A DNA stretch of 64,000 nucleotides from Siderastrea siderea (GCA_964030785.1 OZ034972.1:50198538-50262537), one strand, 5' to 3'. Counted from the first letter of the stretch, positions 23,988 to 35,717 are shown. The notes: a model not told the origin generated them from the sequence alone. Translations and numbers: made by a program.

Positions 23988-24091
23988 CGGTCGAAGTAGA
24001 AGCCATACTGGAAGACATCGTCACAAGTGATCCTCTCTGTCGGGAAAATATTCTCTCTGCAATTTCTACAACTTCTTTAATTCATAGATGA
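23988..24091 (+). CDS. putative terminal exon of an unidentified gene
   Basis: After TTTTTTCGATAGAG, 104 nt encode a well-formed helical peptide (VEVEAILEDIVTSDPLCREN followed by ILSAISTTSLIHR) and then TGA. The phase (1) matches the donor at 23858, giving ...RAWIRF-A-VEVEAILEDIVTSD. Strong alternation of acidic and hydrophobic residues argues for real coding sequence. I do not recognise the family. Confidence 0.42.
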
Positions 24092-25129
24092 GACAATCAG
24101 TGAAAACATCACTCTCAGAGAGAGAGAGAGAGATAGTTTGTCGAAGGTGTCGGTATTGTACGCTTTTGTTTCACTTTATTGGACTCCCCGCTTCACTTTG
24201 TAGTGATACATCAGTCATCATCATCATCATCATCATCATTATTATCTTGGCAGTGTTGACGTATCTTAACGCTAAAACTTAAAATAGTGCACAAAAAGGG
24301 CGCGAACGTACCCTATGGCACTCATAATAATTATTGTCATTGTAAATTAGTTATAATAATAACAATATTATTAATAACAATAACATAACATGGTATACTA
24401 GTTTGTTCAAGATTTTAGAAAAGAAAAACAAAAATACATCTTGAAAAGAAAACACGAGGTCAACCCATAACTTACCCCCAAAAATAGAAAATAACAAATA
24501 ATGATAATAATAATATTAATAATAATAATAATAGTTATTATTATTATTATTATTATTATTATTGAAAATCAAAATACATACAAATTTGGTCTGATTCCTT
24601 TACAAGCTTTAGAAGCCTTCACAAGACCAAAAAACTATACCAAAAGAACAAGAGAAATATATTGCAATTTAGAATATATGGCTATATGAACAAACCTAAA
24701 AAAACAGAACAACAACAACAACCAAAATAAAAAATCGACGAACACCATGTTCAAGGATTTCGAGAGGAAAAGTTCTGTTACCAAGCTGGATTTGTCGAGA
24801 AAAATATCTAAATCTATTGCTTGACTTAGAAACAAGCACTCAACACAACTGCGCAACAGGTCAGAGGGTCACTGACAGAACTACCCACAATGTCAGAGAT
24901 GCCAAAAGTAGCTGTTCACCCCTGAGTACGCTTTTGAGTGTAACATGGTAAAGAAAATCGAAAGGCTTTGTTTTATTCACTAAAAGATGATCCTGTCGCC
25001 GTCGCTTCATTTGTCAACGCGACATATGACCGAGTCTGAAGATGTGAAACACGTCAGAAACAACACCAACGATAAGACCAACAAGATGACTTGTCCCTTG
25101 ACCAATGTTATTTTATTCGCTGCATTTCG
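24092..25129. repeat. microsatellite-rich stretch
   Basis: Contains (AG)n at about 24116-24134, (TCA)n at 24213-24240 and (ATA/ATT)n at 24500-24562. Short open frames that cross them are low-complexity artefacts. Otherwise I see no gene. Confidence 0.7.
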
Positions 25130-28100
25130 CTTGCACTCAGCCGCCTTTTGTTATTAAATGGGCGCCACTGCAAAACGACTGCAGTCAAAGTCTCTTACAA
25201 TTCGTTGTCGCTTTCTTTTTTGCTATAAAATGCGTGCCAATGCAACACGCAAATCTCTTATCTTCCTCTTTATTGTCAATAAATGCACGCCACTGCAAAA
25301 CATATCCAGTCAAAGTCTGGCAAGTACAATCCCTTGTCAGCTTCTTTATTATGTTTAAATGCGCGCCAACGCAGCACACTTGCAGTAGACAGCTTTTACA
25401 GTCTTTTATCTTCCTCTTTATTATCAACAAATGCGCGCCACTGCAAAACGTATCTGGTCAAATTTTCGTAATTGAATCCCTCAACGGCCTCTTTATTACG
25501 TTCAAATGCGCGCCAATGCAGCATGCTTGCATTAAACATCTTTTGCAATCTCTAATTGTCCTCTTTAGTATCAGTAAATGTGCGCCACTGCAAAACGTAT
25601 CTGCTCAAATTCTACAGACCAAGTAAACGGCCTAATAGGTTATCATAATAATTTCCCTCGTAGAATCCGTTATCAGCTTCTCTGTTGTGTTTAAGTGTGC
25701 GCCAAAGCAACACGGTTGTAGTAAACATCTTTTACTATCTTTTATCTTCCTCTTTATTATCAATAAATGCGCGCCACAGCAAAACGTATCCAGTCAAAGT
25801 CTGGCAAGTACAATCCGTTGTCAGCTTCTTTGTTATGTTTAAATGCGCGCCAACGCAGCACACTTTCATTAGACATCTTTTATCTTCCTCTTTACTATCA
25901 ATAAATGTGCGCCACTGCAAAACGTATCCGGCCAAATTCTCGTACAATCCGTTATCGGCTTCTTTATTATGTTTAAATGCGCGCAAATGCAGCACGCTTG
26001 CAGTACACATCTTTTACACTCTCTTGTCGTCCTCTTTATTATCAATAAATGCGCGTCACTGTAAAACATATCTGGTCAAAATCTCAAACAATCCGTTATC
26101 GGCTTCTTTATTGTGTTTTAATGCGCTCCAATGCAGCGCACTGTGTTAAGGGGCTGGGACTGGTGTCAGGACGGAATAGACGTGTTTCGCCAAGCTCCAA
26201 CTTCAGTGGTGAGCAGCTCCTATGTTTGGCATACGTAAGAACCGATTGGCCTTCAAAGAGGACTATCCACTCTACTGACGAGGACAAAAAACAAGAGAAG
26301 AATTAGACAACACACACTTAGTTGTGGTCAAGTGTGAACCTCTTTACTACGCCTGCGGTCAACGTCTCTTGCAATAAGTTAATTATGGGCCTTTTTGTTA
26401 TAATTGATCTGCACACCACTACGCTACAATTGTAGACAATGTCACTTTGAGTCTGTTATCGATCACCTCTTTGTTTTGATTAAATACACGCCACTGCCCT
26501 TACGTTAAAGTTGCTGTCATTTATGTCAGGGTCTTTCATGTGATTTAATGCGCGTCAATGCACTACACCTGCATCTTTGACTATCCGTGATCAGCCTTTA
26601 GCCTCTTTGAACAAAACGTTATATGCCTGCAATCAATGCCTCTTACACTTCGTTGTCAGCCTGTTTTTATATAAAATATCACTACACGCACACCACTACA
26701 CTTCGCCTGGATTCAACAGTTAGGTCCGCTATCGGCTTATTTTACAGGAACCATACTTAGACCTAGAGTGAACGTCTCTTTAATCTGTCGTCTTTCTCTT
26801 TATTACAATTAATTTCTAGCCACTCGATCGGTTACATTTGCAGCCAGCGCCTTTTATAATTCGTTACGGTCTCTTTATTGTGCCACTCTATTATGCTTGA
26901 AGCAAATGTGTTTTGCAATCTGTTATGAACCTCTTTGTTACGATTAAATTTACACTGGCTCATTGCAGCTTTCTTTAACGTCTTTTACAATCCTTTATGT
27001 TTTTAGGTTCTTCTTTACTATGATCAGAAGCGCGCAAATGCATTTCATCTACATTTTTATGATCATAAGTGCGCCACTAAACCACATTTCCAGTCAACGT
27101 TTCTTGCCATCCATTACCGGCTCCTTTATTATGTTTAAATGGGCGCCAATGCACTACACTTACAGTAAACATCTTTACAATATCTTATTTTTCTTTTATT
27201 ATCAATAAAACTCGCGCTACTTCAAAATGTATGTGATCAAAGTTTTATTCCGATCATTTATATTCAACTTTATTACTGCTGAATGCGCATTAAATACGTT
27301 TACACACAACGACTTCACTTTATAATCCATTGTCTTCTTCTCAGGTATGGTGAAGTGGGTGCGACTTCACTGCGTCTGCAGTCAACGACTCTTGTAATCC
27401 GCTATCGGCCTTTTTGTCAAAATTGAATGCACGCCACTGCACTACACATGTAGACAATTTCCTTTTCAATGCGTTATCGACCTCATTGTCATGATTAAAT
27501 ACGTGCCAATGCTTTCCGGTGGCAGTTGCTGTTTTTGGCAATGCGTTAACGGCCTCGATAATATGATTAAATGAGAGGCAGTGAACACAACTACAGTCAC
27601 ATCTTTGAAAATTCGTCTATTACACTCTGTTATTAGCCGCTTCATTTTGATTACACACGCACTACCGCACTACGTCTGCATTCGACGTTCAGATTCTTTT
27701 TCGGCTCCTTTGACAGGTGCTATTGCTTACGCCTACACTCAACGTCTCCTTAATTATATAACTAAATTGTGGCCACCCGATCAGTTATGTTTGCGTGCTA
27801 CTTTATTATGGATGTAGCCAACGTATTTTACTATCCATTATGAGCCGCATTATGACAATTAAGTGCACACTGTTTCACCGCTGTTGTCGTCAACGTCTTT
27901 TACAATTCGTTATTTTCTTCTTTATTATGCTCACCAATGCTCTTCGCCTTCATTTTTCATGGTGAAAATAACGCCACTGAACTACGCCTGCGGTCAAGGT
28001 CTTTTGCAATTCGTTATCGTTCTCTGTTTTATGAAGAAAAGCGCACCACTGCACTACGCCTTCAGCCAACCTATTGTACAATCCGCTTTTATAAACGCCG

Positions 28101-28640
28101 GCCACTGCACTACATCAGTGGCCAACCTGTTGTATAATCCGCTTTTGTAAATGCGTGCCACTGCACTACACCTATAATGAACGTCTCTTGCATGTCGTTA
28201 TGATTAAATCCGCACCATTGCACTACAGTTGTAGTCAACATATTTTATAGTCTGCTATAAGCCTCTTTTTGTGATTACTTGCGCGCCACAGCACTACACT
28301 TACAGAGAAGGTTTCTTTCAGTCCGTTGTTTTCCTCTTTATTCTAATCAAATAAACATCATTACAGTACATCATCATTATCATCATCACTATCATCAGCA
28401 TCATCATCATCATCATCATCATCATCCTTCGTGCCCAGCCTCGCATAAATCCACTACACTAAGTCTGCGGTCAACATCTCTTACAATCCGTTGTTGGCGT
28501 CTTTAATAAGATTAACTGGGTGTCCCTTCACCAAAGGTGCAGTTAACATCTTTTGCAATCTATTATTTGCCTTTTAGTTCATTCATTTCATTCAAATGTA
28601 CGCCAGTGCATTACAATCATCTATACCTTTTAGTTTGTTT
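25130..28640. repeat. degenerate minisatellite, ~72-bp unit, with a ~148-bp higher-order repeat
   Basis: About 3.5 kb of tandem units of the type TAAATGCGCGCCACTGCA followed by ACACntgcAGTnAACnTCTTTTAC, AATCCGTTATC and a CTCTTTATTAT block. From 25164 to 26127 the GCCA word recurs at spacings mostly of 72 to 76 bp (72, 53, 76, 72, 75, 72, 117, 72, 76, 62, 72, 72, 72). Two unit types alternate: one with CCACTGCAAAACGTATC and one with CCAAYGCAGCACRCTTGCAG, so the homogenised unit is the ~148-bp pair. From 26.3 kb rightward the copies become more diverged, and a (CAT)n block interrupts at 28371-28425. Because 72 is a multiple of 3, frames stay open across several units; those open frames are not genes. 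Confidence 0.88.
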
Positions 28641-29560
28641 AAAAGCTCACTATTGAAACAGGTGTGGTTTCAAAGTATTTTACAACCCGTTTTAGTGGAA
28701 AATAGATTACCGGACTGAGAGAGTGACGGATTTGCGAGCAAGAACCGGGTGATGTGATATGGCCAAGTAGTTTTCAACGTAAAGAAGGAAAGAGATCTTG
28801 AAGATTTAGAATGTAAGAAGGAAGTGAAAGGCATGGATAAGGAGGTGTCATGGTGGAGGCGATCAGAGAACTTTATCCTACATTTTGGTGACTCCATGGA
28901 CTGAAGACTGTACTCTGTTCATTTCTATATTTGAGAAGCCTGTTTTTTAAATTCTCTTCTTTTTTTACGACTCTTCCTCTTCTTATGATTATGATGATGA
29001 TTATTATTAAGCAGTTGTTGTTGTTGTCATTTTTGTTTGTGTTTGTTCATGTACTCTGTTGTTTTGTTGTTGTTTCCTTTGTGCGTATGAGTGAGAAAGA
29101 ATGCATGTGTGCACTACGTAGGCACTGAGCAAACTGATACTAACACTGTTGATTGTTTTGCCAAGATTTTTTCTTAGATTTGCTTTTAGGTTGTAATTGT
29201 ATTTAAAGAAGTCTTTAAAGTCAACCAACCATTGACTTCATGAGGAACACTGAGTCGGACGCTTTTTCTAACGTGAAAGTGAAACCTAGTCACAGGTAGG
29301 TGAGCTTGTATCATAGGAAGTTACATTTCAGGGACTATAAGCAGTCCCTCAGTCCTTTTGCTCAGGGGTACTCGCGAGAGGAGAACTTGTGTACGTTCGC
29401 CAAAGTCCGCCTGTCGCATAGTGTCGAACGGGATGTTGGAATGAAAAAAGCTAAAAATATATCGCAAAAGACAATTAAAGTGATTTTCCATTTATCTTTT
29501 TAATGCTAATATCGAAGAAGCATTTCAAAAACTCCGCGTAAATCCTGGAATTAATTTTGA
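28641..29560. other. non-coding stretch
   Basis: No convincing exon. T-rich sequence and GTT/GATGAT microsatellite fragments (28985-29060). The flank begins to resemble the repeated block that follows at 29560. Confidence 0.5.
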
Positions 29561-30590
29561 CATGCCTGGTTGTTATGTGAATTAATAAAGAAAGCGGATT
29601 TGAAACGTGTGTGAAAAAATTATTGTCCAACAGGACAATCCTTGAAGTCGAAATAAAGGAGAGAAAAAGAGGAACGAGACCTGTCTGAAGATGGACTTGC
29701 AAGACGACGTTCCCCAGGTTGGCGTGCTGGCAACTCGTCGTCCGTCAAGGGGATAAATGGTTTAGAGGTGTGTCAGTTTTGATGTTTCATTTTGACAATT
29801 AACTCAATTGATTTCAGGCAGAACGGAGCGCTTTTCGTAGTTTATGCCAAGGGGAGTAGGGGCAGGAGGGATGTAGGAATTATTAACACTTTTACAGACC
29901 TATTCTGTTCAAACCAAAACAAGACCAGACAGCAAACGTCACTTGAAGTGAGTTCGATGAAGTATTTCAATTCAAAAACTGGGCCACACAAGCTCTGATA
30001 TTTGTTTTGACATGCTTGGGTGTTCTATGAATTAATAAAGAAACCGTATTTGAAACGTATGTGAAAAAATTATTGTCCAACAGGACAATCCTTGAAGTCG
30101 AAATAAAGGAGAAGACAGTAGAGCAAAACCTGTCTGAAGATGGACTTTCAAGATGACATTCTTCAGGTTAGCGTGTTCAGTGGTAGCTTGTCGTTCGTCA
30201 CGGGGATAAATGACTTGGAGGTGTGTTTCGATGTTTCGTTTTAACACTTGACTGTCTTAAGTTAACTTCAGGCAGAACGAGGAACTCGTAGTAGTCTATG
30301 CTAAGAAGGGTAGGGCCAGAAGGGATGTTCAAAAATTCCTAGGATGCCCAGGTGTTCTATGGATTAACCTGAAGAAAGTGCAATTAAAATGTATGTAAAA
30401 ATATTATCGTCCAACAGGACAATCCTAGAAGAAGAAATAAAGGAGAAGACAGCCGGTGGAACAAAACCTGTCTAAAAATTGGACTTGCAAGATGACACTC
30501 CCCAGGTTGGAGTGTTGGTAACTTGTCGTCCGTCCTGGGGATAAACGGTTCACAGGTGTGTTTTTCGATGTTTCATTTTAACAATGAACT
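29560..30590 (+). repeat. three tandem diverged copies of a ~250-330 bp segment
   Basis: Three blocks (from about 29560, 30008 and 30340) share the order: GACATGCYTGG, ATTAATAAAGAAA, GTCCAACAGGACAATCC, GAAATAAAGGAGA, ACCTGTCTGAAGATGGACTT, TCGTCCGTC, GGGGATAAA, GTTTCRTTTTAAC. The first two also share AGGCAGAACG...GGCAGRAGGGATGT at their right ends. Each contains a possible ATG (TTG in the third) peptide MDLQDDVPQ followed by a GT, which looks like a small repeated first exon. Copies differ enough to be old. Confidence 0.8.
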
Positions 30591-30636
30591 CTTCTTTAAG
30601 TATTTTCTTTACTTGTGTTGCTCTCCCTTTGTTAAG

Positions 30637-30801
30637 AATAATGTCGGCATGATCCCGCTAGTTGAAGCTGGACACGGCTTAGTATCCCTGCGTTCCCTTA
30701 ATTCCCTCTCTCTCCACTTGGCTCAAAATTTCATGGCGTCACTGGATAGCAAATCGCAGGAGGGCAGAATTAAGAAGAGAGAATTGAAGAGGAAAAGCTA
30801 A
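30637..30801 (+). CDS. putative exon of an unidentified gene
   Basis: After a pyrimidine-rich acceptor (CTCTCCCTTTGTTAAG) a frame encodes a protein-like segment: IPLVEAGHGLVSLRSLNSLS, then LHLAQNFMASLDSKSQEGRI and a basic KKRELKRKS before TAA. Truncated at AAG AG (30791) it would join in frame to the basic exon at 30945 (RKQKEKQKELFKK). The base pair after that point is GA rather than the GT a donor needs. So either the exon ends at its own TAA or the donor is mutated. Unknown protein. Confidence 0.42.
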   Translation, partial: NNVGMIPLVEAGHGLVSLRSLNSLSLHLAQNFMASLDSKSQEGRIKKRELKRKS

Positions 30802-30944
30802 TTCTATTTGCCTGCCAAAACCGTTCAGTAATGAAACATGACGCTGTGTGAACACGAGAACATAACGCTTTTATCACCTATCTCTTTCAGGTGAGATCAG
30901 TATTGTCCTTTTTCTAATAATTTCATGATGATCTGATCTTCTAG

Positions 30945-31059
30945 GAAGCAGAAGGAGAAACAAAAGGAGCTCTTTAAGAAGACTAACTTCGAGAAATCGG
31001 CCCTGAAGACACAACAGCCCCGTTTACCTAAACCAGATACTACAGGAATGATACACTGA
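30945..31059 (+). CDS. putative C-terminal exon of an unidentified gene
   Basis: The acceptor ATCTTCTAG opens a frame of 38 codons ending TGA: KQKEKQKELFKKTNFEKSAL, then KTQQPRLPKPDTTGMIH. The Lys-rich helix followed by a Pro-rich tail is typical of a nuclear or RNA-binding protein C-terminus. It enters in phase 2, matching AG at the end of the upstream exon. I do not recognise the family. Confidence 0.45.
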
Positions 31060-31670
31060 AAATCATTGTTGGGAAACTTAAATTGGTCCCGACCATGCGA
31101 CTATAGAAAGGGTCTATAACAAGTCTTATTACTTAGGCCTTTATAGCAGCAAACCTGGCACGAGGAATTGGAGTTGTTTTTTTATTCAAGATGAATTAAA
31201 CCTACTATTTAAATTCTGTACCAATATTGAACTTACGCGATCACTTGAAAAGGGATATGCGAAATAAATTTGTAGACGAAATGAAGCAGAAGAAACAAGA
31301 CTTGATAAGCAATCCGTGATGACAAGCCCTGACTCACAGGTGCGTTTTTTTACAAGTTTGTATCCAGTTTTACAAAGACAATTGAAAAAATCTCTCTCAC
31401 TGGAAATTACAGTAGCCTTAAACATGTGTTGAAGAATTTGCTACAAGCTTCTTTTTCCACATGATATTTCTGCCTGTGGAGAGGGCAAATGTCATCTCAT
31501 TATCGCCGTCTTTCGAATTCACTTTGATTTCACACATAATACGCTGGCTCGTTAATGCTCTTAATTTATCCTCAACGACACCATTAGGGCTTCACGCTTT
31601 CCCAAGAATATACCTATGTGTTTGACAGGCGCTCATCTAACGTGCTTATCCTTTTTTATGTGGTTTTCAG

Positions 31671-31735
31671 ACTCGCATAAGACAGGCCACCTCAGCATCG
31701 GTGCATGGATGAAGAAGGACCGCAGCTGCCTGTAA
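31671..31735 (+). CDS. possible short terminal exon
   Basis: After TATGTGGTTTTCAG, 21 codons (SHKTGHLSIGAWMKKDRSCL) run to TAA. The acceptor is good, but the piece is short and has no partner exon I can identify. Confidence 0.22.
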
Positions 31736-32011
31736 TGCTAACCAGTTGCCTTAATAATGATTATAGTCAATTGCAATCTAGAACTTTAGGAAGTTAGTAG
31801 ATTGAGCCCAGCAGATCCGAGGCATACGATCCATAGGGCTGAAAGTTTTCCCCGTGCAATTCCACAACAAGCGTGGTGGGGTTTTTTCATCCTATGGATA
31901 CTTGTTTCGTATCCTTTCAAGTACTTTTTTCTTGAGCTAAAACACGTTGAAAAATATTCCTATAATGCTTATAATATTATGTTTTACTCTCATATTTAAT
32001 TTATTTTTAAG

Positions 32012-32200
32012 GATACTGCAGAAATTATAGTAGACAAGTGGTTAGAAGAACTGAAAGTCGGCAGGAATGATAAGTGTTTACCATTTCTCTTTAACCTCAC
32101 GGATAGCGAACGATTACCTGTAATTGAGTATCTATTTCACGTTTTTAAAAGTAAAATCACTGTAAAGCATAAACAACACACTACAAGCTCTCAAGGATAG
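32012..32200 (+). CDS. putative exon of an unidentified gene
   Basis: After TTTATTTTTAAG, 62 codons stay open to TAG. The first two thirds read like folded protein: DTAEIIVDKWLEELKVGRND followed by KCLPFLFNLTDSERLPVIEY. A possible donor (CCT|GTAATT) lies at about 32119, after which the frame turns AT-rich and then enters the inverted repeat that starts at 32151. No family recognised. Confidence 0.36.
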   Translation, partial: DTAEIIVDKWLEELKVGRNDKCLPFLFNLTDSERLPVIEYLFHVFKSKITVKHKQHTTSSQG

Positions 32201-32290
32201 CCAAGTGATAAGCGTAAAACGCACGCATAAAAAAATTTTCGCCCAAAACGGCTTGGAAAGTGAAATTTCAGTTAAAAATTTACAGTTTTA
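32151..32290 (+). repeat. left arm of a distant inverted repeat pair
   Basis: GTAAAATCACTGTAAAGCAT, AACAACACACTACAA, GATAAGCGTAAAACGCACGC and GGAAAGTGAAATTTCA occur here in order and reappear inverted at 39877-39765 and 39405-39365. Right-hand copies carry an inserted foldback (39405-39765). Confidence 0.82.
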
Positions 32291-32593
32291 ATCGTATAGG
32301 CATGCTTTTTGGCCATTTTAATGCCAAAACATGATCAACGACCTCTCTTGAGCCACGAAAACCTCTTTTGAGACATAAGAGGCATGAAGAAATGCCCTCG
32401 TGGGTATTATTTTCAACGATCTTAAAAATCAAAGGCTCTTTTTTACATGGATCATGGCATGTAGGGGAAAATGTACTACTTCCGACCGGGTATCCCCTCT
32501 AGTTGGGCATGTAACGCATTTTTTCATGCCTCTCTAAACCCAAAACTGTTGGAAGCAAACTAAAGAGGAGTTCATTGAGGAAAAAATTTGGTA

Positions 32594-33090
32594 GGGCATG
32601 TTTCGGAAAAGTTCATGCCCGGGATGTTCTTTTGCTCAGGGACAATCCGTACCGAGCGACCGGGAGAAGACTGGGTTTGAGACGAAAAAAGTTCATGCCG
32701 GGCATGAAATTTCGATTTTCATGCCCGGCATGAAAATCGAAATCTCATGCCCGGCATGACTTTTGTTCTCGTCTCAGCCCAGTCTTCTCTCGGTCGAGCC
32801 ACATTTCATGCCCGGCATGAAATCCGGTAGTGTAGCAGCTCTCGTAAGCTTGTAATTCTAGTGGTCCTCTAGTGTAGCAGCTGCTATTGTGTTTGGGGCT
32901 AGGGGTATTGTTCATATTGTTTGTTCTATTGTTTTCTCGAAGGGTAGCGAGCCATTCATGTGAGACCTTGCGAGAGCTGCTACATCAAAATCTGGCTCTA
33001 CATGCCCGGCATGAAAATCGGCTTTTCATGCCCGGCATGAAAATCGACTTTGTATGGCCAGTATGAAAATTGACTCCACATGCTGGGCAT
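32594..33090. repeat. cluster 1 of CATGCCSGGCATG near-palindromes within a long palindrome
   Basis: Exact 13-mers CATGCCCGGCATG or CATGCCGGGCATG occur at 32694, 32720, 32746, 32807, 33001 and 33027, with degenerate copies around them. They are linked by AAAATCG-type words. The stretch 32657-32796 is one long imperfect palindrome centred on the copy at 32720, with outer arms CGACCGGGAGAAGACTGGG and its inverse. This is subterminal to the arm at 32151. Confidence 0.88.
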
Positions 33091-33848
33091 GAAAACCAAC
33101 TTGAAAATTGCCTGGTCTTTAAGTAAATCTTGAGTTGACATACTCAGTGGGTATAAAGTCAGTTTTCTATTCAGGTTGAAACGGCATTTCCTTCTCCACC
33201 GTCGTATCTAAATTGAAAGAAATTGCTGACAATGAAGGATTATAAAAAATCCAGTGTTTATCAAAAGTGTAAACAATGAGATGACCCTTGAGTGACTCCT
33301 ACAAATGAGCTGAAATTCTTCAAACACCCATCCCCACACTGACAAATTGTCTCTTCCAGAACCTTTACTGGCCCAAGTACTAACAATACTCAAAGTGTCA
33401 AAACGTGGATGCAACAGGGGGTAGTTAGAAATCCTTCATTGTTGATTGGTTGCGGTCCAATGAAATGCTTATACAACATACCATATCCTACACATACGTC
33501 TCCTTAGAGTGTCCTCAACGATAAAAATAAGATTATCAACCTTTTCATAAGAAAGCAGAATAATTAAGAGCCCTTTACTTTAACTCGATGACCAATACCA
33601 GAAGAAGTTAGTAGTCTACTGGCAATCTATTGCTATCCACTTTCTGGGGAAAGTGGTCCCAAGCTCAGCACAATCAACACAACTCAATTTCCCAATCTTT
33701 TACTGTTTCCTTATTTAACCTCTGATGGTTAAGAATTAACTAGTCATTTTTCATACAGGGCAGTGAGTACAGATGTAATATCGTATAATTTACACTGATC
33801 AACAGCAGGCTAAGTGCATTTATTCTAAGTTCACTATTCACATCCCAG

Positions 33849-34110
33849 GAGGAGGGGGGTACTCCTAGGAATTTTTAGTGGGGGTGTGCTGCCAAGTTCT
33901 CCAGTGTAACTTTCCAATACATGTTTTTAGGCCTATCCTCTGAATCCATACCCATTTTCAGATCTGGTACCCTAATCAGACTTTCAGACCAAAACAGTCA
34001 AAATCCATACCCATTTTCAAACCAAAAAGCCATACCCCTTGGGGTAGCAGATATCTATATAGCTTATACAGGGGGGGTACCCTCTGTCCCCCTGGCCAGT
34101 TGGGAATCAA
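33849..34110. repeat. dispersed repeat with G-rich end
   Basis: Starts GGAGGGGGGTACTCCTAGGAA, then AATTTTTAGTGGGGGTGTGC, followed by tandem words of the type CATACCCATTTTCA. The element at about 54806-55098 shares the same start (AATTTTTGGGTGGGGGTGTGC) and ACCATACCCTATACAGC-type words, so both are copies of one family. Confidence 0.65.
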
Positions 34111-35645
34111 TTGCCCCTATTTTAAAAGTAACATCTTCCCTATAGACTTATTTATTGAAAGGAACAGGGAAGTTGGAGGCAGGCTGTGGTGATGGGGGGG
34201 GGGGGGGGGGGGGGAGAGATGCTGTGATAAATTTCAAATCTTCCAAATAAGCATCAATGTTTCCCCTGAACCCTTGAAGGTAGTAAAGACAGTTAATTTG
34301 GTTTTGCTCATGTGGATGGATGCCAAGGAGGACTATGAGGGGAAAACATTTTTCACTGGGTCATTGCATGCAGGATGGGATATGTGACCAAGAGAAAATA
34401 TTCCATGTCAGTCTCCTTTGCAAACAGTGTAATTTGGACATCATGACTGTCTGTGAGGTCAAAATGGCTAAGTATAGTGTGATAACATGGCACCATTCTT
34501 GTAAAATTACATGTTTAAAAGGCCAAATTTAACCACTTTGATCTCCCCAACACAGAAATTAATTTTCACCAGAAATCCCCTTTCCCCCAATTAAAAACCA
34601 TCTGATGGAAACAGACCATCATGGTCAGGAAACAGACTATGTCAGGACCTGGTTGTTTCAAGCAAGGTGGATTCCAGTAAATTATTTTCACTTAACAGTT
34701 TGACTCTGGCTACTTTAAATTGCCACATGAAGTTAGCAGCAGTAACTCTTTTTAACATCAAGAGAATCAGAAAGCCTGGACAAAATTTAACCCAAGGTTA
34801 ACGCTAATCGGCTTTCGAACAACCGGGCCCTCGTTCCCATTTTAATTAACAAGTGTCCATTTTAATTATAGGAAAAAATTTTTAAAAAAAATTCAATAAA
34901 TATATTTCTACTTTTTCCACCAAATGCTTAATCCACTTTAAGGAGTTACTCTAAATTCTTTTTCCATTTTCCTTTTCAATGTCTGTGTTCTTGCTTGTCC
35001 TGTTTTTTGTCTCCACCCAGGAGAATTTCCACTTCACTAAGAATTCTTTCTTCAGATGAAAACAAGAAATTGAACATCAGGATAAATGACAACTGTGTTA
35101 TGACTGTTGTGGTAGCACTTAATAACACACAGAGGGCTTCCCTGGTGTTATCACACCAGGAGTTAACTGAATGGAATCACCTTAGTATCAATTGTAAAAT
35201 TAATACACATACTAACATCTTGCATAACAACTCTTGCAATCTATTGACCACTTCATATTTTTCAGTGTCTGTGGCCTGTTGCAGGCATCATATATTTGTG
35301 AGAAGCAAAGTAAAGAACGTTGATCAAACATAAAAGTCATAGTCTTGATGTTGAACAAAATTCTCCCAAGTAGTACCTTAGATGTGTGGAGAACAAGCAG
35401 TCAGGAGAACATGCATGCCTGTTGATCTTGGGGCAAATAAGTGGGTTAAATAGTGCACAAAAAGGGAGTTTGTAGCACTCCTAGGTTATGATCAGGATAC
35501 CTGAAGTAACTAAAAATAAATAATGCTTCCCATTGTTTGATTTTTATTTTGCCACAGGGACAGGTTGTAAAAGCAATGCATAGTAAGCAGAGATTTTTTG
35601 TCAATTTTCTTTGAAATAGCAGATGATGTCACACAGAAGGAATTG
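34111..35645. other. non-coding stretch
   Basis: No splice-supported exon seen. A run of about 28 G lies at 34193-34214. The 112-codon frame from 34995 begins with an ATG but has no motif and no homology I can recognise. It may be 3' flank of the minus-strand gene at 35646. Confidence 0.45.
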
Positions 35646-35717
35646 TCATTCTGACCTATCTCCACCCCATGTCTTGCCAGTTAAAATTGTAAGCTCTCCC
35701 CTCAAGCGTATTCCAAC
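35646..35717 (-). CDS. small unidentified protein, terminal exon
   Basis: Minus-strand exon after CTTTCTTTTAG, 24 codons with the stop: VGIRLRGELTILTGKTWGGD then RSE and TGA. It enters in phase 0, as the upstream exon at 35744-35859 leaves. Together they give a basic C-terminal part of about 61 residues. Good splice sites, correct phases and protein-like composition support a real gene. I do not recognise it. Confidence 0.62.
   Translation of the reverse strand, partial: VGIRLRGELTILTGKTWGGDRSE

Noticed and set aside
25105..26149. Open frames of 173 and 154 codons on the plus strand
   Set aside because: They are readings of the 72-bp minisatellite. The period is a multiple of three, so stops are avoided in several units.
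28670..28897. 75-codon minus-strand frame (Ser-rich)
   Set aside because: No domain and no splice context. Borders the minisatellite and looks like chance.
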